DNA of 64,000 nucleotides from assembly GCF_020921035.1 (NCBI RefSeq), contig NC_063154.1, forward strand, positions 5,084,001-5,148,000, written 5' to 3'. Positions 1 to 12,407 of this stretch are shown here, one piece after another. The notes under the pieces are model-generated. The model was not told the DNA's origin. It saw nothing but the letters and a program-made list of their open reading frames with translations, and made no database searches. The position numbers were made by a program, and so were the translations under genes. The first letter of the stretch is position 1. Every line of letters starts with the position of its first letter. This DNA is from Rhodamnia argentea (lineage: Eukaryota > Streptophyta > Magnoliopsida > Myrtales > Myrtaceae).

Positions 1-1553
1 AAGGTGAGCTGAAGACCATAAATCCTCGTACCCAAGCTCCAATGTCCTATGATTTTTTTTTCCCCATATTTAATGGTGCATTAATTGAAAAATAAAAATA
101 AAAGTTTAATAAAGGAGCATAAATAGTTGAAAAAAATTTGTATATACATAAAGAAAAAGAGAGAGAGAGAGAGAGAACCTGCCATGGTTGTGCAAATCAC
201 TCTCATGACATCGCCTCCAGCACAGAAGGCCCTACCACGCCCCTGATGAAAATTCTTCCATTAATGAATTAGAGAGAATGAAAAAGCATGTGACTTGTCG
301 TTTTCACCTTCAACATTATGCAGCCAACTGCAGGATCATGTTCATATTCTTCCAATTTCCTTAACAGCTGAGAAGCCTATCATGGGGCGGAAAGGGAGAA
401 GTTAATTGCCTCTGTTTGTGGGTGTGCAAAAAATCTAAAGAATTCAAAACAAAATAAGAATAAAACTCGTTGCGACAACTAATATTACTAAATAATCGGA
501 GGTGAGTGGTTTTAGGTTACGTACTGATTTCATCTCAAACCCGGAACCTTCCTGTCGGAACAAATTCCTCATTTTTTTAGAACCTAAAACCTAACTTGTC
601 ACACGTTCCGGGATCTACCCAGGTTCCACCATTAACGATGGTGGTTAATCCACGACCACAACTCGTTGGAAATGGAAACTCAAACTAGTGACTTCGGATT
701 ACATACTTATTATCGGACATCGTGGAATATCGTAGAACCGCACGAAGACATATATCAAGAAAATACAAAAATTTGTTATAGGTTCTCCAATTTTTAGAAT
801 TTGGAACCTATCGTTCAAATTTTGGAACCTTGAGCAGGAAGGTTTTCCCACCGGTCTAGTTCGTTTTACCTTGAAATCATGTTCACCCCTATAAATAGCC
901 ATGATAACCACAAACCTTTTTTTTTTTTTTTAATGAGGAATCCTGTTTCTACCTCTGCATAAATTTAAGTTATTGAGAGCTGTACAGACGATCTCTCATT
1001 CAGTGGTAAGAATGTCAGAGGAAAGCAAGATAACTTTGATTCTGAGGGTCTCACTGTACTCTGAAGATTCACATGTAGCGCAGATTATGTGGTAAAAAAT
1101 ACACCACAAGGTCATCAAAACCAGCTTCAGAGAGAGAGAGAGAGAGAGAGATAGATATATATATGCTCTGTACTGTTTAGTACCATTTCATAAGTGAGGG
1201 AGTTCAGTTTCTTGGGCCTGTTCAGTATCACCTTCCTCACGCTCGAGCTTTCTTCGAACAAAACCTGGGGACCACCCTGGGTTTCACAGCAACCAAAAGG
1301 AGATAATGAGCCAAAGAAAGGAAGTTCGCCATACCCCTTTCCATAAAATGAAAGAAAAGGCAAGGGAATATGGGCAAAAACCCTTAAGAAAAGATTTACC
1401 GGAAGAACAAAATAGTAAGCTTGTTCTTGAAGAAGAAGAAGATAAATACATGCGTACATACATATGTGCATACACACGTATACACTTGGACGTGTAGATA
1501 GATGTACACACCTGTTCGTCGGCCTCGAGGTCGAAAGACAGACGCAAAGCCAT
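1..1553 (-). CDS. CHY1: 3-hydroxyisobutyryl-CoA hydrolase-like protein (CHY1 family), 5' part, runs off left edge
   Basis: Partial gene. Exons by eye: 1553-1512, 1276-1184, 376-308, 242-179 and 46 to beyond base 1; all junctions are GT-AG and the phases join. The first 89 residues are colinear with the enoyl-CoA hydratase/isomerase superfamily: VRKVILNRPKKLNSLTYEM, then LLRKLEEYEHDPAVG, then GRGRAFCAGGDV (oxyanion-hole motif), then GHWSLG. This order fits plant CHY1-type 3-hydroxyisobutyryl-CoA hydrolases, which act in valine catabolism in peroxisomes or mitochondria. The first coding exon is only 14 residues (MALRLSFDLEADEQ). The N-terminus shows no clear mitochondrial presequence, and a C-terminal peroxisomal signal would lie outside the window. 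Catalytic Glu/Asp residues of the second half are not visible. Intron 2 (377-1183) holds a repeat and a GA tract. The family is confident; the exact paralogue is not. Confidence 0.85.
495..910. repeat. Dispersed non-coding repeat inside CHY1-like intron 2
   Basis: This stretch carries repeated 'ggaacct' phrases in both orientations (around 540, 560, 810, 830). Its ends are loosely inverted: GGTGAGTGG near 500 against CACCCCT near 890. It resembles small non-autonomous hAT-like elements, but I could not find an exact 8-bp target-site duplication, so the class is a guess. Confidence 0.3.
1127..1156. repeat. GA/CT microsatellite
   Basis: A run of (GA)n grading into (TA)n lies just past the 5' splice site of CHY1-like coding exon 2. 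A similar GA run at 158-176 follows the donor of exon 4. Both are intronic. Confidence 0.8.
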
Positions 1554-3056
1554 GATACCAGGTTAATTATTGTCTGAAAAAAACCAGAAAGAGAGCTGAG
1601 AAAATCACCCAAACGGAAGAGACAAGACAAAAAAAAAAAAAAAGCAGCAGCAGAGATGGAAAGAGTGATGTATCTTCACAGGAGTATAAAACACATACAC
1701 TCCGTTGAGAGCTGATCTCGTCTCACGCTCGTTTAGGGTTTCTTTGGGGGGTTGGGTGGGGGTGGTGTTTTTGAAGTCTCTTGCTTGTTTGCTTCTGTGG
1801 AAGACACAGAGGGTTTCGTTTTGGTAAGGGTGGGGTCTGAAGAATTCAATGTTCTGCAGAGGAACTGAGCTGTCAATGGCCGAGCGTTTTGCTATTCTCG
1901 GCCATCTGCTTGTGAGTACGAGCCGGCGGTCTGCTGTAAATTTGTTGCCATTTCCATGTCTACGACTCTTATCTCTCGCTTCTTCCCCAGAAACGACGAC
2001 GACACGTGGGCTGCTCGGTTTAATACGGATTTGAACTTAAAGGAGTTCCTTAAAGAGCAGAGCAGACCATGGACTCACTCGAAAATGGGTTGCATGTTTA
2101 ATTTGCTGAAACTAAGAAAATGGAGGTTTTGTCTTAAACTCGTTTGGCAAAGACCGATCAGATCCAACTTTGATTAAAGGATAATGACATAAATCATTCC
2201 CTCAACAATGGCTCGATTTGCAATACTATTTCTAAACTCGTAATTTGTTCAACGTGGTCCATCGCCTTTATCCCAATGCGCAAATGTGATCCATGAACTT
2301 TTAATCCTATATTCATGGTAGTCTATCAAGTTCTGGTACTACGTTCAATTTAGTCCATGAACTTTATGAACATTGAACAATATTGAACGATTTCATATGG
2401 TTCATGGACTAAGTTGAACGTATACCAAAAGTTTCGGGACAACATTTAACAATTTAAAAGTTCAAGGTCGATATTGCATATTGGATTAAATTTCAGGGGA
2501 CCAAATTGAACAAGCTAAAAGTTCAGGGACCATATTTTACGTTGGGATAAAATTCAAAGATCATTCGTGCCTTTTTCCCTCGTATGTAAAGACTCCCAAT
2601 GCACTGTAGTCCACGCTAAAAAGAAAAACTCGGATATTATCCGTGCGCCGGGACTAATGCCATCTACTGCACAGCCCATTGAGATGTGCTCATACAGAAT
2701 GTTCCCCCACCCTAGCATCTGCCTTCTCTGAGAACTTGTGTCGCGGGTAGAACCGACGTTCTCCTTAATATACCGAGAAATTATGTTTTATTGATTAATT
2801 TTTTCAAGCGATCATTTTTGAAAATGTGTTTTTAAAATTTTTATTTTTCACGAAACAAGCGCAGCCCAAATTCAAGCAGCTGTAGTTGTCGACCTGAATA
2901 ACTATATAGACGAGTAAAGCGAAGCGAACTATTCAAATGTCAAAACTGAGCTGGGCCAAACGCTTTTTGCATTCTTCTATTGAAGCCCGTAGGTTCCACG
3001 GGCTTAGTGATCCAAGAGATGTTACGCTGGCCCGGCCCATCTTATTGACGATGAGA
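1554..3056. other. Intergenic: CHY1-like 5' leader and promoter, then a MITE-like repeat
   Basis: 1554 to about 1750 is probably the 5' leader/core promoter of the minus-strand CHY1-like gene; no unambiguous TATA box was picked. 1849-2177 contains short plus-strand ORFs that match nothing I recognise and are probably chance. 2176-2582 is a family-A inverted repeat (separate entry). 2583-3056 holds nothing recognisable. Confidence 0.5.
2176..2582. repeat. Family A fold-back MITE-like element, copy 1
   Basis: The left end begins AAAGGATAATGACATAAATC and runs into 'gtggtccat...catgaacttt' phrases. The second half repeats these as the complement ('aaagttcaggga...') and ends near CATTCGTGCCTTTTTCCC. 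The whole unit is therefore an imperfect long-terminal-inverted-repeat hairpin. Related copies lie at about 12823-13060 (left arm only) and 19558-19960 (complete). No coding capacity. Confidence 0.7.
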
Positions 3057-3549
3057 TTAAAGCTTTTCTTCCGTAAGTAGCCGAAACGGGGAATGTCGCC
3101 GATCATGTCGGATTGCTTCTCTTCTTCCGTTGATCCACCGATCCCGAGTCGTTAGACTCCGATTCCCATTGGCAATTCGCGGTGGCGCAAACCTCGCTGC
3201 GGCGGCGAGCTCTCTCTCTGTTGCCTGTGTCTGCGCTGGTGTGAGCACGAATCGAGCTCCGTCGATCGCGATCTCTCTCGTGCCTGCGAGCTTGTCGAGG
3301 TGTGGGTTTGGATTTTCTTAGCTTCATGGAGCTCCATTCTGTTGTTCCATTCGATATTTCAGTTGCGCGCACCAATTGTTTGATAAAAATCCTAAGTTTA
3401 TGGGAATCCTGTTTAGTGGGAACTTTGAATTGCTCGTAGGGTAGGGTTCCCTTTCCCATTTCGCTCCCCACGTTATGTCGTTTTAGGATGACGTGGCGAG
3501 CTTTTCGTCTCCTTTGGGATTTAGTTGTGGAAGTTGAGATATATTGTGG

Positions 3550-3828
3550 CCCATGCGAAATGGTTTATAAGGTCCTTATGATACTATGCTTGATCAGTGG
3601 TTTGGTGGGTAATTGCTTATTCTGGATTCATTTATTTGTCAGGCAATGTTATGGGAAGAGTTATGATGGATGGACTTAGATTGTAGTACCCATGCGAAAT
3701 GGTTTATAAGGTCGTTATGATACTATGTTTGATCAGTGGTTTGGTGGGTAATTGCTTATTCTGGATTCATTTATTTGTCAGGCAATGTTATGGGAAGAGT
3801 TATAATGGATGGACTTAGATTGTAGTAC
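3550..3828. repeat. 139-bp direct tandem duplication in the PIG-C leader intron
   Basis: The block starting CCCATGCGAAATGGTTTATA at 3550 recurs at 3689, giving a period of 139 bp and two copies with only a few substitutions. It lies in the probable 5'-UTR intron of the PIG-C gene (leader exon around 3100-3300, acceptor near 4141). The near identity implies a recent event. Confidence 0.9.
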
Positions 3829-4261
3829 TCATAGTGAACTCCGTAAGAGTATCTAGTTGCGTGATGAAGTGCTTCTCGATGAATAAGTAGTGCCATCACG
3901 ATTGACTGATGATTTGTGATCGAGTTGTAGCATGATTAATTGTTCATTATTTGCATCCAAATTGGGTTTCTTAAAATATATGGATGGGTATTGAAGATTG
4001 TACTCTATGGCATCTTCAGTCAGTTACTTTGAAAATCACAATCTCAAAATAGCTAGTGAGACCTAATCCTGCCTTTTCCCATTATTCGACGTACTTTTGA
4101 GTTTTCTGTGGTTTGGTCTTGTTGCCATCGTGACCACGTAGGAAGCACAGATCCTGTGGAGGTCCTGGCTTACATCCACTGCACTTGGAACATTAATGGG
4201 AGGATGCTTTGACTGTGTGGATCAACATCTCGTTGACAGGCTGATACTTAATTCGGTTGCC

Positions 4262-5164
4262 ATGGATAGAGAAAACTCTTCTCCGACTAGATCCAAATGG
4301 AGAAAAGTGGCGTATGGAGGGATGCAGCTTGGATATGACGACAATTACACGGACGAGTCTTTCCTTGAAGATATGGTCACGAATGCCAACGTTGTCAAAC
4401 GGGATTTGCTGAAGGTGATGCGAGACTCGGTTTCGATTTCTCAATACCTATGCATTGTTGTTCTAGTCGGTGTCGTTTGGACCTACACCCTGAACTCTAG
4501 TCTCAGTGAAAAGTCTCTCCTGCTTATCGATGCGAGCCTTTTGATGTCGGGGTTCATGATTCTCCTGCTCACAGAAAAGATGCTCTCACTCAATCAGCTC
4601 CTCCATTATTTAGCGAATGTTGCCTTTTTCACATCCGGGTTGTACGTCTTGGCTCCTATCTACAGAACTCTAACAACGTCCATAAGTTCGGACTCCATCT
4701 GTGCAGTAACTGTTTCACTGCTGATCATCCATCTATTCTTACACGACTACTCGCGGTGCACGGTACATGCTCCAGGAACCTGCAAAAATCCTACCTTGAC
4801 CAGTTGCATATCCCTAAATGCCTCTATTGTGGCTTCAGTTTTCATTGCTTCTCGCCTTCCTTCATCCGGAAATGTTTTTGCTATAATGCTGTTCTCTCTC
4901 CTCATTTTTCTTTTTGCCCCTTTAGTCACTGATTGCATAAAGAAACAGTCTTTTGGTTTACATCTCCTGTTCTCGTTAGTGTTAATGGTAGTTAGTTTGG
5001 CTTTTGTCTATAAATTGCATCGGGTGCTTTTCTTCATGTTTCTAGTTTTGCTGGTTTTTGTTTCCATGGTATGCCCTTATTGGCTTATAAGGATACAGGA
5101 ATACAAGTTTGAGATCAATGGCCCTTGGGACGAGGCTAAGCTCTGTTTTGATGTAACCGACTGA
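4262..5164 (+). CDS. PIGC: Phosphatidylinositol N-acetylglucosaminyltransferase subunit C (PIG-C/GPI2)
   Basis: A 300-residue single-exon CDS. PIG-C is a membrane subunit of the ER complex that transfers GlcNAc from UDP-GlcNAc to phosphatidylinositol, the first step of GPI-anchor synthesis. The family hallmark is near the N-terminus: [24 protein letters not shown], shown here in two parts as KWRKVAYGG and [11 protein letters not shown] (residues about 12-36). After it come roughly seven or eight hydrophobic segments (from about residue 60 to the C-terminus) and a short polar tail. An in-frame ATG lies 22 codons upstream at 4196, but family proteins begin just before the KWRKV motif, so I chose 4262. 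A non-coding leader exon around 3100-3300 and an intron ending near 4141 are inferred from splice-like signals. Length agrees with the family. Confidence 0.93.
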   Translation: MDRENSSPTRSKWRKVAYGGMQLGYDDNYTDESFLEDMVTNANVVKRDLLKVMRDSVSISQYLCIVVLVGVVWTYTLNSSLSEKSLLLIDASLLMSGFMILLLTEKMLSLNQLLHYLANVAFFTSGLYVLAPIYRTLTTSISSDSICAVTVSLLIIHLFLHDYSRCTVHAPGTCKNPTLTSCISLNASIVASVFIASRLPSSGNVFAIMLFSLLIFLFAPLVTDCIKKQSFGLHLLFSLVLMVVSLAFVYKLHRVLFFMFLVLLVFVSMVCPYWLIRIQEYKFEINGPWDEAKLCFDVTD

Positions 5165-6653
5165 GGCAAAAAGTGAAGTTTCTTATTCCTTTTTACTCTA
5201 CATTTTCTCCGTGCGGAAATTCGCAGCAGATGAATATGTTGTGGTATTTTTCATTTTCTGTTGCTTCTTTTCTCAAGCTAGAGATGATTTGAATTGCACA
5301 AGGAGTTTGGTTCGCCTTAGGCTCAGCCCGAGCTCGCCTGAACTAGACAGTTCGATATTGCTGGCACAACTTAAGTAGGATGTGAACATAAGTGTCATAA
5401 TTTTTTTTTTTTTTATGACTTGAATGATATTTTAACTTTTCAATTGATAACTTGAGTGCATCCAAGCGATCAATTGAAGTTATGGGCGGGCGCATTTTTC
5501 TAAAGTTATGGCACTCAATTGATCAATTGAGTTATGATATTCAAGTGAACGATTTTTTTTTCCCCTGAAGGATATGGCATTTAAGATTGTCGGAAAAAAG
5601 GATATGCCATTCAAGCGAGCGTTTTACAAAAGTTATGGCATTTGTGTTAATTGAATTGATTTTGCGAGGAGAGAATGAAATTGATTCCTCTCTCATCCGA
5701 AAATTTTCTCGTTTCACTTGTGATGTCCAATTCCATTATGATAACTTGCACTATCGGAACGAAGGTAAGTCGCACTATCAAAATGGAAACTCGATAATGT
5801 GCGACTAGTTTTCCATGGGAAAGACAGACAAAATGCGAAAGGAAAGAATCACGATGGATTGCACGTGGTGATCTACATTTACGTGAATCTGTAGGGAGAC
5901 ATCTTTGCGGAGGCATTATATACATTGATCATTCTACTCTGAGCTTGCAAGCGCCCGCGCTTGACAATTTGTGCTCGCTCTGTTCGGGGAGGGTAAGCAC
6001 TAAGCAGGGCCGCGGATGCACCAAACTCGGCGCATCTTAATCCGAATCTCGTGTTTTCTTGGGACGAAGCCGTCCTTTTCGCATATATCAGATGTCCAGT
6101 GCGGCTCCGAAATCCAACTTCTCAGCTTCCTACAGGAGACGTTCTTGATTATTAAGCAAAGCCAAAATGATTCTGACTCACGGCATAGCAACTCGGGTGG
6201 TATAATGCTTATTCTGCTTAGCCAAACAAAGAAATGAAGAAGCTCTGCCGAAAAAGGCGGCTTGCTGATGAAGAAGCAGATCCGTTATGGCGGCATCTGC
6301 CGTTAATAAAGGAGGGAGCGGAAGAGGAAGGTGAGAGGAGTTCATAAATAAATCGAAAAAGCCATGTGAGATTCCGAGAGGGCGAGGGGAAGAAAGACAC
6401 CGCAGGTCAAACCAGAAACAGCAATAATGGCTTTTTTAACGTTGGGTAGCGCCGAGACTGCCGCAATCCTCGACAGTGGAAAGGAGCAAAAGAAGAAGAT
6501 GAAAGAGCCCCACCACCAACTCCTACCGTCCTTCATTCCCATCATCGTCACCTTTTTCTTTTGTCTTTCTTAGGTTGATATCTCCTAGATTCTATCGGGA
6601 ACATATCGCAACTCCCACTCTGTTCCTTCTTTTCTTGACTCCCCTCTGTGTTG
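5165..6653. other. Intergenic: PIG-C 3' end, small repeat, leader of next gene
   Basis: 5165 to about 5390 is probably PIG-C 3' UTR. About 5400-5650 is AT-rich with inverted 'caattgatcaattg' phrases and 'ttatggcattcaag'-type repeats, probably a decayed MITE. 5650-6230 shows nothing recognisable. About 6230-6653 is purine-rich and probably includes promoter and leader of the gene starting at 6654. Confidence 0.4.
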
Positions 6654-9600
6654 ATGGCGGTTTCGGCCTTCAAATCCACTTCAAGAAGAGGCGCTTCTGC
6701 CTCCGGTAGCTCCGGCGCGACGGCGCCGTCCCCTTCCGTCAGGGAAGCTTCGCGGGATGCCCAGAGGCGAGCCTCTCCCAGGAGATCAAGAAGCGTGAGC
6801 GCCTTCTCCAGGGTCGCCTCGTCCCCCGAGTTCTTGAACAAGAGAGACAACCCTCTCTTCTGCACCGGCGATTCCCCTCCTGAAAACGAGACCTTGTCCG
6901 AGAAGTTGATCAGGGGTGGTGGGAATTCCGGTGGTCTCGAAACAAGGATTGTTGGGACTAAGGCGGAAGGGAGGAGCCCAGGTGTTGTGGATGAGAGGAG
7001 GGGGAGATCAGTCTCGAGGAGCGGAGGTGTCGGGTCGAATTTGTTGGGAGATAGGAGGGATCTCGGTCGGAGCTTGTCCAGGGTCGACACGAGGCGGCGG
7101 GTCCGTTCTGTGTCGCGGAATCCGGTTTCCAGAGGTCATTTTGTTAGCTCTGAGGTCTGGTCCTTCCTCTTCAATGAAGTCCTGGAATTTTCGGGTGTTT
7201 GATCTAGTATTGAGCTTGTGTTTGTGGGCTTTTTTCTTTTGTTGTGGTCAGGGTGAAGTTGAGCCTGAGCATGATTCATCAACAAAGTATAGGAGTAGTC
7301 GTTCTGATGTTTTGGATCAGATGAAGAATTCGAGGACTTGGACTAGCCAACACCCGAGTATTCAGCCACCTGATGATTCTGCCACAAGTTTGGTAGGAGC
7401 TCGCACAACCTTCGTCGTGCGCAATCTGAATATTTAATGGAATTAAACTTTAACTCATGAAGATTCATTTTTGAATATGTTTCCTATTTTAGTCTTCTTT
7501 GCATTGGGAAGATGGAGTTTCAATGGGTTCTCTTTCTGGAGTAGAGGAGAGGACCATTAAAGCAGTCTCTGTCTCTGAACAAATTAAGGTAACAAACTAA
7601 CTATAGTTGCTCTGCTGTTCCTTTCCTTCATAATACAGCTTCTCCAATGTTATAATCCCCAAGTTGAATTTCACTGCTTATAATGTAGTTCCCATTGTGC
7701 TATGACTGCAGGCAGTGCGGGAGGATCATTTAGGAGGTGATGCCACTCCTAGCAGCATTTATGAAACAGTTCGATCTGAAGTGAGGCGAGCAATCTCTGA
7801 TATTCAAACTGACCTTGAAACTGTAGGTCCTATTGTTATTACATCCATTTTCATAGCTCTTTTTTCCCTTAGCAAATTCAGTGACAATGTAGCATTTTCA
7901 CCAGTTTAGTTCTTCGTGGAGTTCGTATGGCATCATGCTTATTCTGGGTAGAGCTTTCCACATGACTGGCATTGCAGGTTACGTGATCCAGCATGCCTTC
8001 TCAGAATTCAAATTTACAAATTTCTTGAATTTTCCTATCTCATACTTCTTAGGAAGGATAAAATACATTGTGGAGCTGAAACTAGCAGATGGCACTCTGA
8101 CGTTTTGATTCTTTTGACTAAGATGAAGAAATATTGTTTTTGCATTTCAAGCTTTGCGTTTGCTTTCCACATCACTTTATCGACTTATACAACCTTGAAT
8201 TGAGTATCATGGTGAGGTGTCCTTTCATCCGACCATGGCATCCCATAGACAGAAACGGTTCTCACACTTGCGTCCATCTAAATCTGAAAATATTGTTGCC
8301 AGTGGTGAGTTGCAAAAAGTGATGACTACTTTAGAAAGTGACTCTGCAATTATCAGAGAGTTTTCTTATCCTTAAACCAGAAGAAAATAAATGGGCTGGA
8401 CCCTAAGGAAAAGTGCCGTGGAGCTTTATCAGACATGTTTTGTTATTTGTCATGGCAGTTGCCATTGTCATTCTTCTTTACACTAGCAACTATGTGCATG
8501 AAATTATATGCAAGTTACATGCATATGCATGCAGACTTTTGAACGAGCTTAAAATTTCAGCTACTCTTTGTTCATTGTTAGGATATCTTGCATGTGTAAT
8601 AGGCCTATCCGAAGAATCTTAATTTGTAAAAAGGGAAGTTTAATGGATGATATATCTCATGTACTGGCTGTGAAAGACAACATTGCACGACTAGTGATTG
8701 GTGGAAGACGCAGAGTGGATAAATAACATTTGGGAGAATTATGGCCGAAAATAAGAGTCATTTTCATCTCCAGAGGTTGCAGTATGTGGTTCAGCAAGCA
8801 ACCTCTGCCATTCTTTATTGCTTAGACCGAGCAAATACGTCTGTTTTGTGCAATATTGACTTAGTATTCTTGTGCTGTTTCTTCTTACTTGATAATGCAA
8901 TGTTCTTTGGGCCTAATTCTATTGCTCACATGAGCTCTGTGAAAATGGCACTATTACTACTGTGCCCCTCTGCATCTTCCAGAAACTCCTATAAGAATGG
9001 TAATAAAGCTCTTTCCCTAAAAAGAAAGTATGGAGAACCAAAGCCATGGAAATAAGGAAAAACATTAGCAATGACTTCCTGTTACCATAGATTGAGAGGT
9101 GTTTGGGCCATATGGTGTCACTGGCACACTAGGTGTTGTCTATGAATTGGGAGTCTGATCAGATCTGTGGTCACGTGTGTGCTCTCCTTGTTGAGGATCC
9201 ATATGCATATTCACGCATCTTTTGCCATGCCGGATTGAGGAGGGTTTTTTTTTTTTTGGGTCAGAAGGAATTGAGAATGTTTGAAGTTCCAGTTTTATGA
9301 CATTTGTTTTTGGATGCTTGTCATGAGCATGTAAGTGTGTTGGAGATAATGTCCATTTCAATCCTTCATCAATCTTTATGGAGCCTTTTTGTGCTATATA
9401 TGTAATTAGGCCATACGAAGGAGCAATACCGCTGCCCTTGGAAGCTCCAGCGTCGTAGATATCCCCCCCGACCTTGTAAATCCGGGAGCAGTTGAACTGG
9501 TCATGGACATCAGGAGGGAATATGCAGAAAAGCTTGAGGAGGTGTTTCCCCTTGCTCAGGGTCTTTTCAAACAAGCTCTGTAGTAATTTTTGTGGAGAGA

Positions 9601-10259
9601 CTTTAAGTTTATTTGATTAAATGTTGACTTGTTATCACTCGGCTATCACATCTTTGTAGTGAACTGGTGCTATCATATAAAGTTTTTCCGATTGTTGGAT
9701 TTGTAGCTTGTGGCATCGTCTGGCAGCTTATTTCTTTTTGCCACTAAAATTGCCTATTGACATTGACTTGCAGTCCCAAGAAAGGGCCAGAAAACTAAAA
9801 GCAGACTTGGCTGTTGAGGAGCACCGTGGGCAAGAACTGAGTAGAATCCTGAAGGAAATTCTTCCCGATCCAAGAGCATCTTCTGGACAAAAGTCTCGCC
9901 CAGGACGAAAAGTGAGCGCTTCATCTATCCTCTGTTTGAGTTTTTGTTCCTTTTATTAAACAGGTTAAAGCGCGAGTTAGATTCCCTTGTTTAAAAAATG
10001 TATGAGCTTGATATTAACCATGTAGATGAAAAGCTTCTCGCTTCTTTTTAAGTTTGTTTATGCAATTCTTTAAGAAAATCTTGGCTCTTTAAGTGACGTA
10101 GGAACATAATTGTGTAAAAAATGTTTCCAGAAGCTCGTTAGGAACGTCATAAGATCCTCATGAATGTGATTTGCACGAAGAAAACCATTTGTAAGGATTG
10201 TAATGGTGTTGTTTTGCACGATGATAACTTCATGCATTTGTTAGATCACCGTTTATATT

Positions 10260-10290
<31 letters not shown>

Positions 10291-11159
10291 TGTGATTTAT
10301 CAAAACAATGACAGGGTAGCCTTGAGAGAAGAAAGATGTCTAAACGCTTGACAGAAGAAGCCCTGGCGTACTTTGATGAGTGCGTCTCACTGTCGACATT
10401 TGATAGTTCCGACTTCTCATCGCCAGAAGATCCACCACTCAAATTAGTTGGTGATGCTAACCCCTTAAATGAAGGCGGATCAGTTCGTGCATCAAATTTG
10501 AGCGCATCAGCCATGCATACTCCAAATGGTCATGTCAATGAGAAACAGGTCTGTCACCATGCTTTTCGCTATATCCTTGGCCTTTTCTGCTGTCATCTAC
10601 GGTGAACACAAGAGATTCTCAAATAGAGAGTCTGGTTTTTTTGCGCAAATCGCATGTGAAGATCAGATATCTTGTGGCAAATGAAAGGGGGGCAATTCAA
10701 GATACAGTGAGATGGTTTTAATGTTGTGAATGGAAATTGGTTTCAACTGTGCAGCAATCATTCATGGAGAGACGGTTGGAGCTCGGTGGCAAATCCTCAA
10801 GAGTAGCTGTCGGATGCAGTAATGAGAATTCTACCTCAGAGCCAGGTAGTTCTGAAAGTACTAATCGGGAACTGGGATGGAAGCACAAGTTCTCTTTCTC
10901 AGGCGACACATTCGAATACTTTGACCTTCGACGCGATGTCAGCAACTGCGTCAAAGGCACGAAGAACCGCTCTAAGAAGGACGATAGTAGCACGGCAAGT
11001 ACAAGGAGCAATTACTTCCATTTCGACGAGTACGACTTCCACGCCTCGATGCAAAGCTTGTTGGCGGACAGGGTGACCCACAGAAACCGTTTGGAATCCG
11101 GTGGTTTTCTCATTTGTGGTGGAGGGGTCACAGTATCATTCTCTCCATTTGGTTCTTAG
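6654..11159 (+). CDS. Plant-conserved Ser/Arg-rich protein with charged helical region, function unknown (8 exons, 585 aa)
   Basis: Exons: 6654-7154, 7252-7392, 7493-7588, 7712-7822, 9410-9541, 9774-9911, 10315-10548, 10755-11159. All are phase 0 and GT-AG. The N-terminal ~165 residues are basic and Ser/Arg-rich, with repeats such as RRSRSVSAFSR and RGRSVSR, and are probably disordered and phosphorylated. The middle carries a conserved-looking stretch DIPPDLVNPGAVELVMDIRR followed by a charged helix EYAEKLEE-SQERARKLKADL and RILKEILPDP, a probable coiled coil. The C-terminus is Ser-rich, then ends FSFSGDTFEYFD ... SGGFLICGGG. I recognise the pattern as a plant family but cannot name a function. 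The upstream in-frame codon at 6648 is GTG, so 6654 is the start. Intron 4 (7823-9409) is long and contains only shadow ORFs. Microtubule or nuclear roles would be guesses. Confidence 0.82.
10262..10290. repeat. CT microsatellite upstream of exon 7 acceptor
   Basis: A (CT)n run of about 13 units lies 25-50 bp upstream of the 3' splice site at 10314. It could act as an extended polypyrimidine tract and is length-variable by nature. Confidence 0.9.
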
Positions 11160-12220
11160 TCAAAATGATTCAGGATGAGACCAGCAGAAGTTCATCCAAG
11201 TACAGAGAGACAAAATCCGCCTAGTGTAATCATCTAATTGCTGTTGTGGTTTGCAGTACAAGAAAGTTATTTAACCTCAGACCTTGGTTAGCCTGAACCC
11301 AAGGGTTGTGCATTCTGAGTTAGGCTTTGGGTTATCTTTCGTTTCTTATTTTTTTTTTTTTTTTGGTCAAATATATTATTATTATTATTTTTTAAGCTCA
11401 CCCTCTGTCTTCCTCTTCTGAGGTCTTCGTCTTGCGCGTCTCCCAAATTTGGTAAACAACTTTAGATTAACTGCATACAAGTCAGAAAATTCACCGAATA
11501 TGGTAACGCTTCTGGAAATAAATTTCTGTTTTAGAAATGATTTTAAAATAGAAATCCATTTGATAATGCAACTTTTAAAACAGAATTTGATTTGGTTACG
11601 CAACATTACATTTCTATTTCTTCAATAAATTTCTACTTTTGAAATTATTTTTTAGTCGATTACAACATTTTTAGTCAATTACAGTAGTATCTCTCTCACT
11701 TTGACCTCTTTTTATTTTCAGCACTTCTCTTTCCCAACCAAGCCGTCGCTGATCGCCGCTCACCACCAGCCGCCTTGCCCACCGCCGACCACTGCGGCAC
11801 CATCGTTGTGCCATCGCCACCTGCCGTCACCCACAACCATCGACCGGCGATGACGTCGCCCTCCGCCGGCCATCGCCACCTATAGCCTTTGCCCCTCGCG
11901 ATCATTGCCGCCGGTCGCCAACCACCGCCGCACTACCACTACCCGCCATCGCTGCCGATTCGCCCTTTTTGGCCGTTGGAGCAAAAAATAAAAAATAATT
12001 TTTTATTTTTAAAAAGTAAATAATATATTTTAATAATAAAAATTATTTTTTAAAGAAATTTAAACAAGATTAAACATGAAGTAGAAATTTTTCGGCCGCT
12101 AATAATAATTTTTCGTAAAATGTTTCATGTTTCTAATATTTCAAAGTAAAAATTTTCAATCGTTACCGAAAGAATCTCTTATCAGCAACAAAATTAAAGT
12201 GTTGCCATGCCCACCCTTAG
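11160..12220. repeat. 3' flank, then decayed MITE with GC-rich core
   Basis: 11160 to about 11350 is probable 3' UTR. About 11380-12217 has AT-rich flanks full of 'aaatttct' phrases around a GC-rich core (11740-11965, CCGCC/CACC-rich) and ends CATGCCCACCCTTAG. This resembles the clean Harbinger-like element at 45691-46206, which ends CATGCACCCCCTTAG, so it is probably an older relative whose left end I could not fix. Confidence 0.5.
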
Positions 12221-12330
12221 AGACCCATCCATTTCTCTCATATGTAGTTCCTCTCTCTCTCTCTCTCTAAGGTATGAGACAGAGCAAGAGAGAGGCCAAA
12301 TGACCCATCCATGTCGTTCATACGTAGTTC

Positions 12331-12364
<34 letters not shown>

Positions 12365-12407
12365 TTCTCTCAGGTTTGAGATAGAGGAAGAAACAGAGGC
12401 CAAATGA
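12221..12407. repeat. ~80-105 bp tandem duplication containing CT tracts
   Basis: The phrase ACCCATCCAT ... GTAGTTCCTCTCTC ... GAGGCCAAATGA occurs twice in a row (from 12221 and from 12302). The second unit has a longer CT tract. It directly precedes the start codon of the dead WRI1-like gene and was probably its 5' leader. Confidence 0.8.

Noticed and set aside
1849-2177. Two overlapping short plus ORFs upstream of the CHY1-like gene
   Set aside because: No recognised motif, overlapping frames, and the second runs into a MITE; no splice join gave a longer protein.
6548-7202. 180-codon minus ORF and a 173-codon plus ORF in another frame
   Set aside because: Both overlap exon 1 of the Ser/Arg-rich gene; the low stop frequency comes from its GC-rich serine/arginine codons.
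9140-9574. 144-codon minus-strand ORF
   Set aside because: It lies antisense to coding exon 5 and the end of intron 4 of the gene at 6654-11159; the plus-strand exon has proper splice sites and fits the model.
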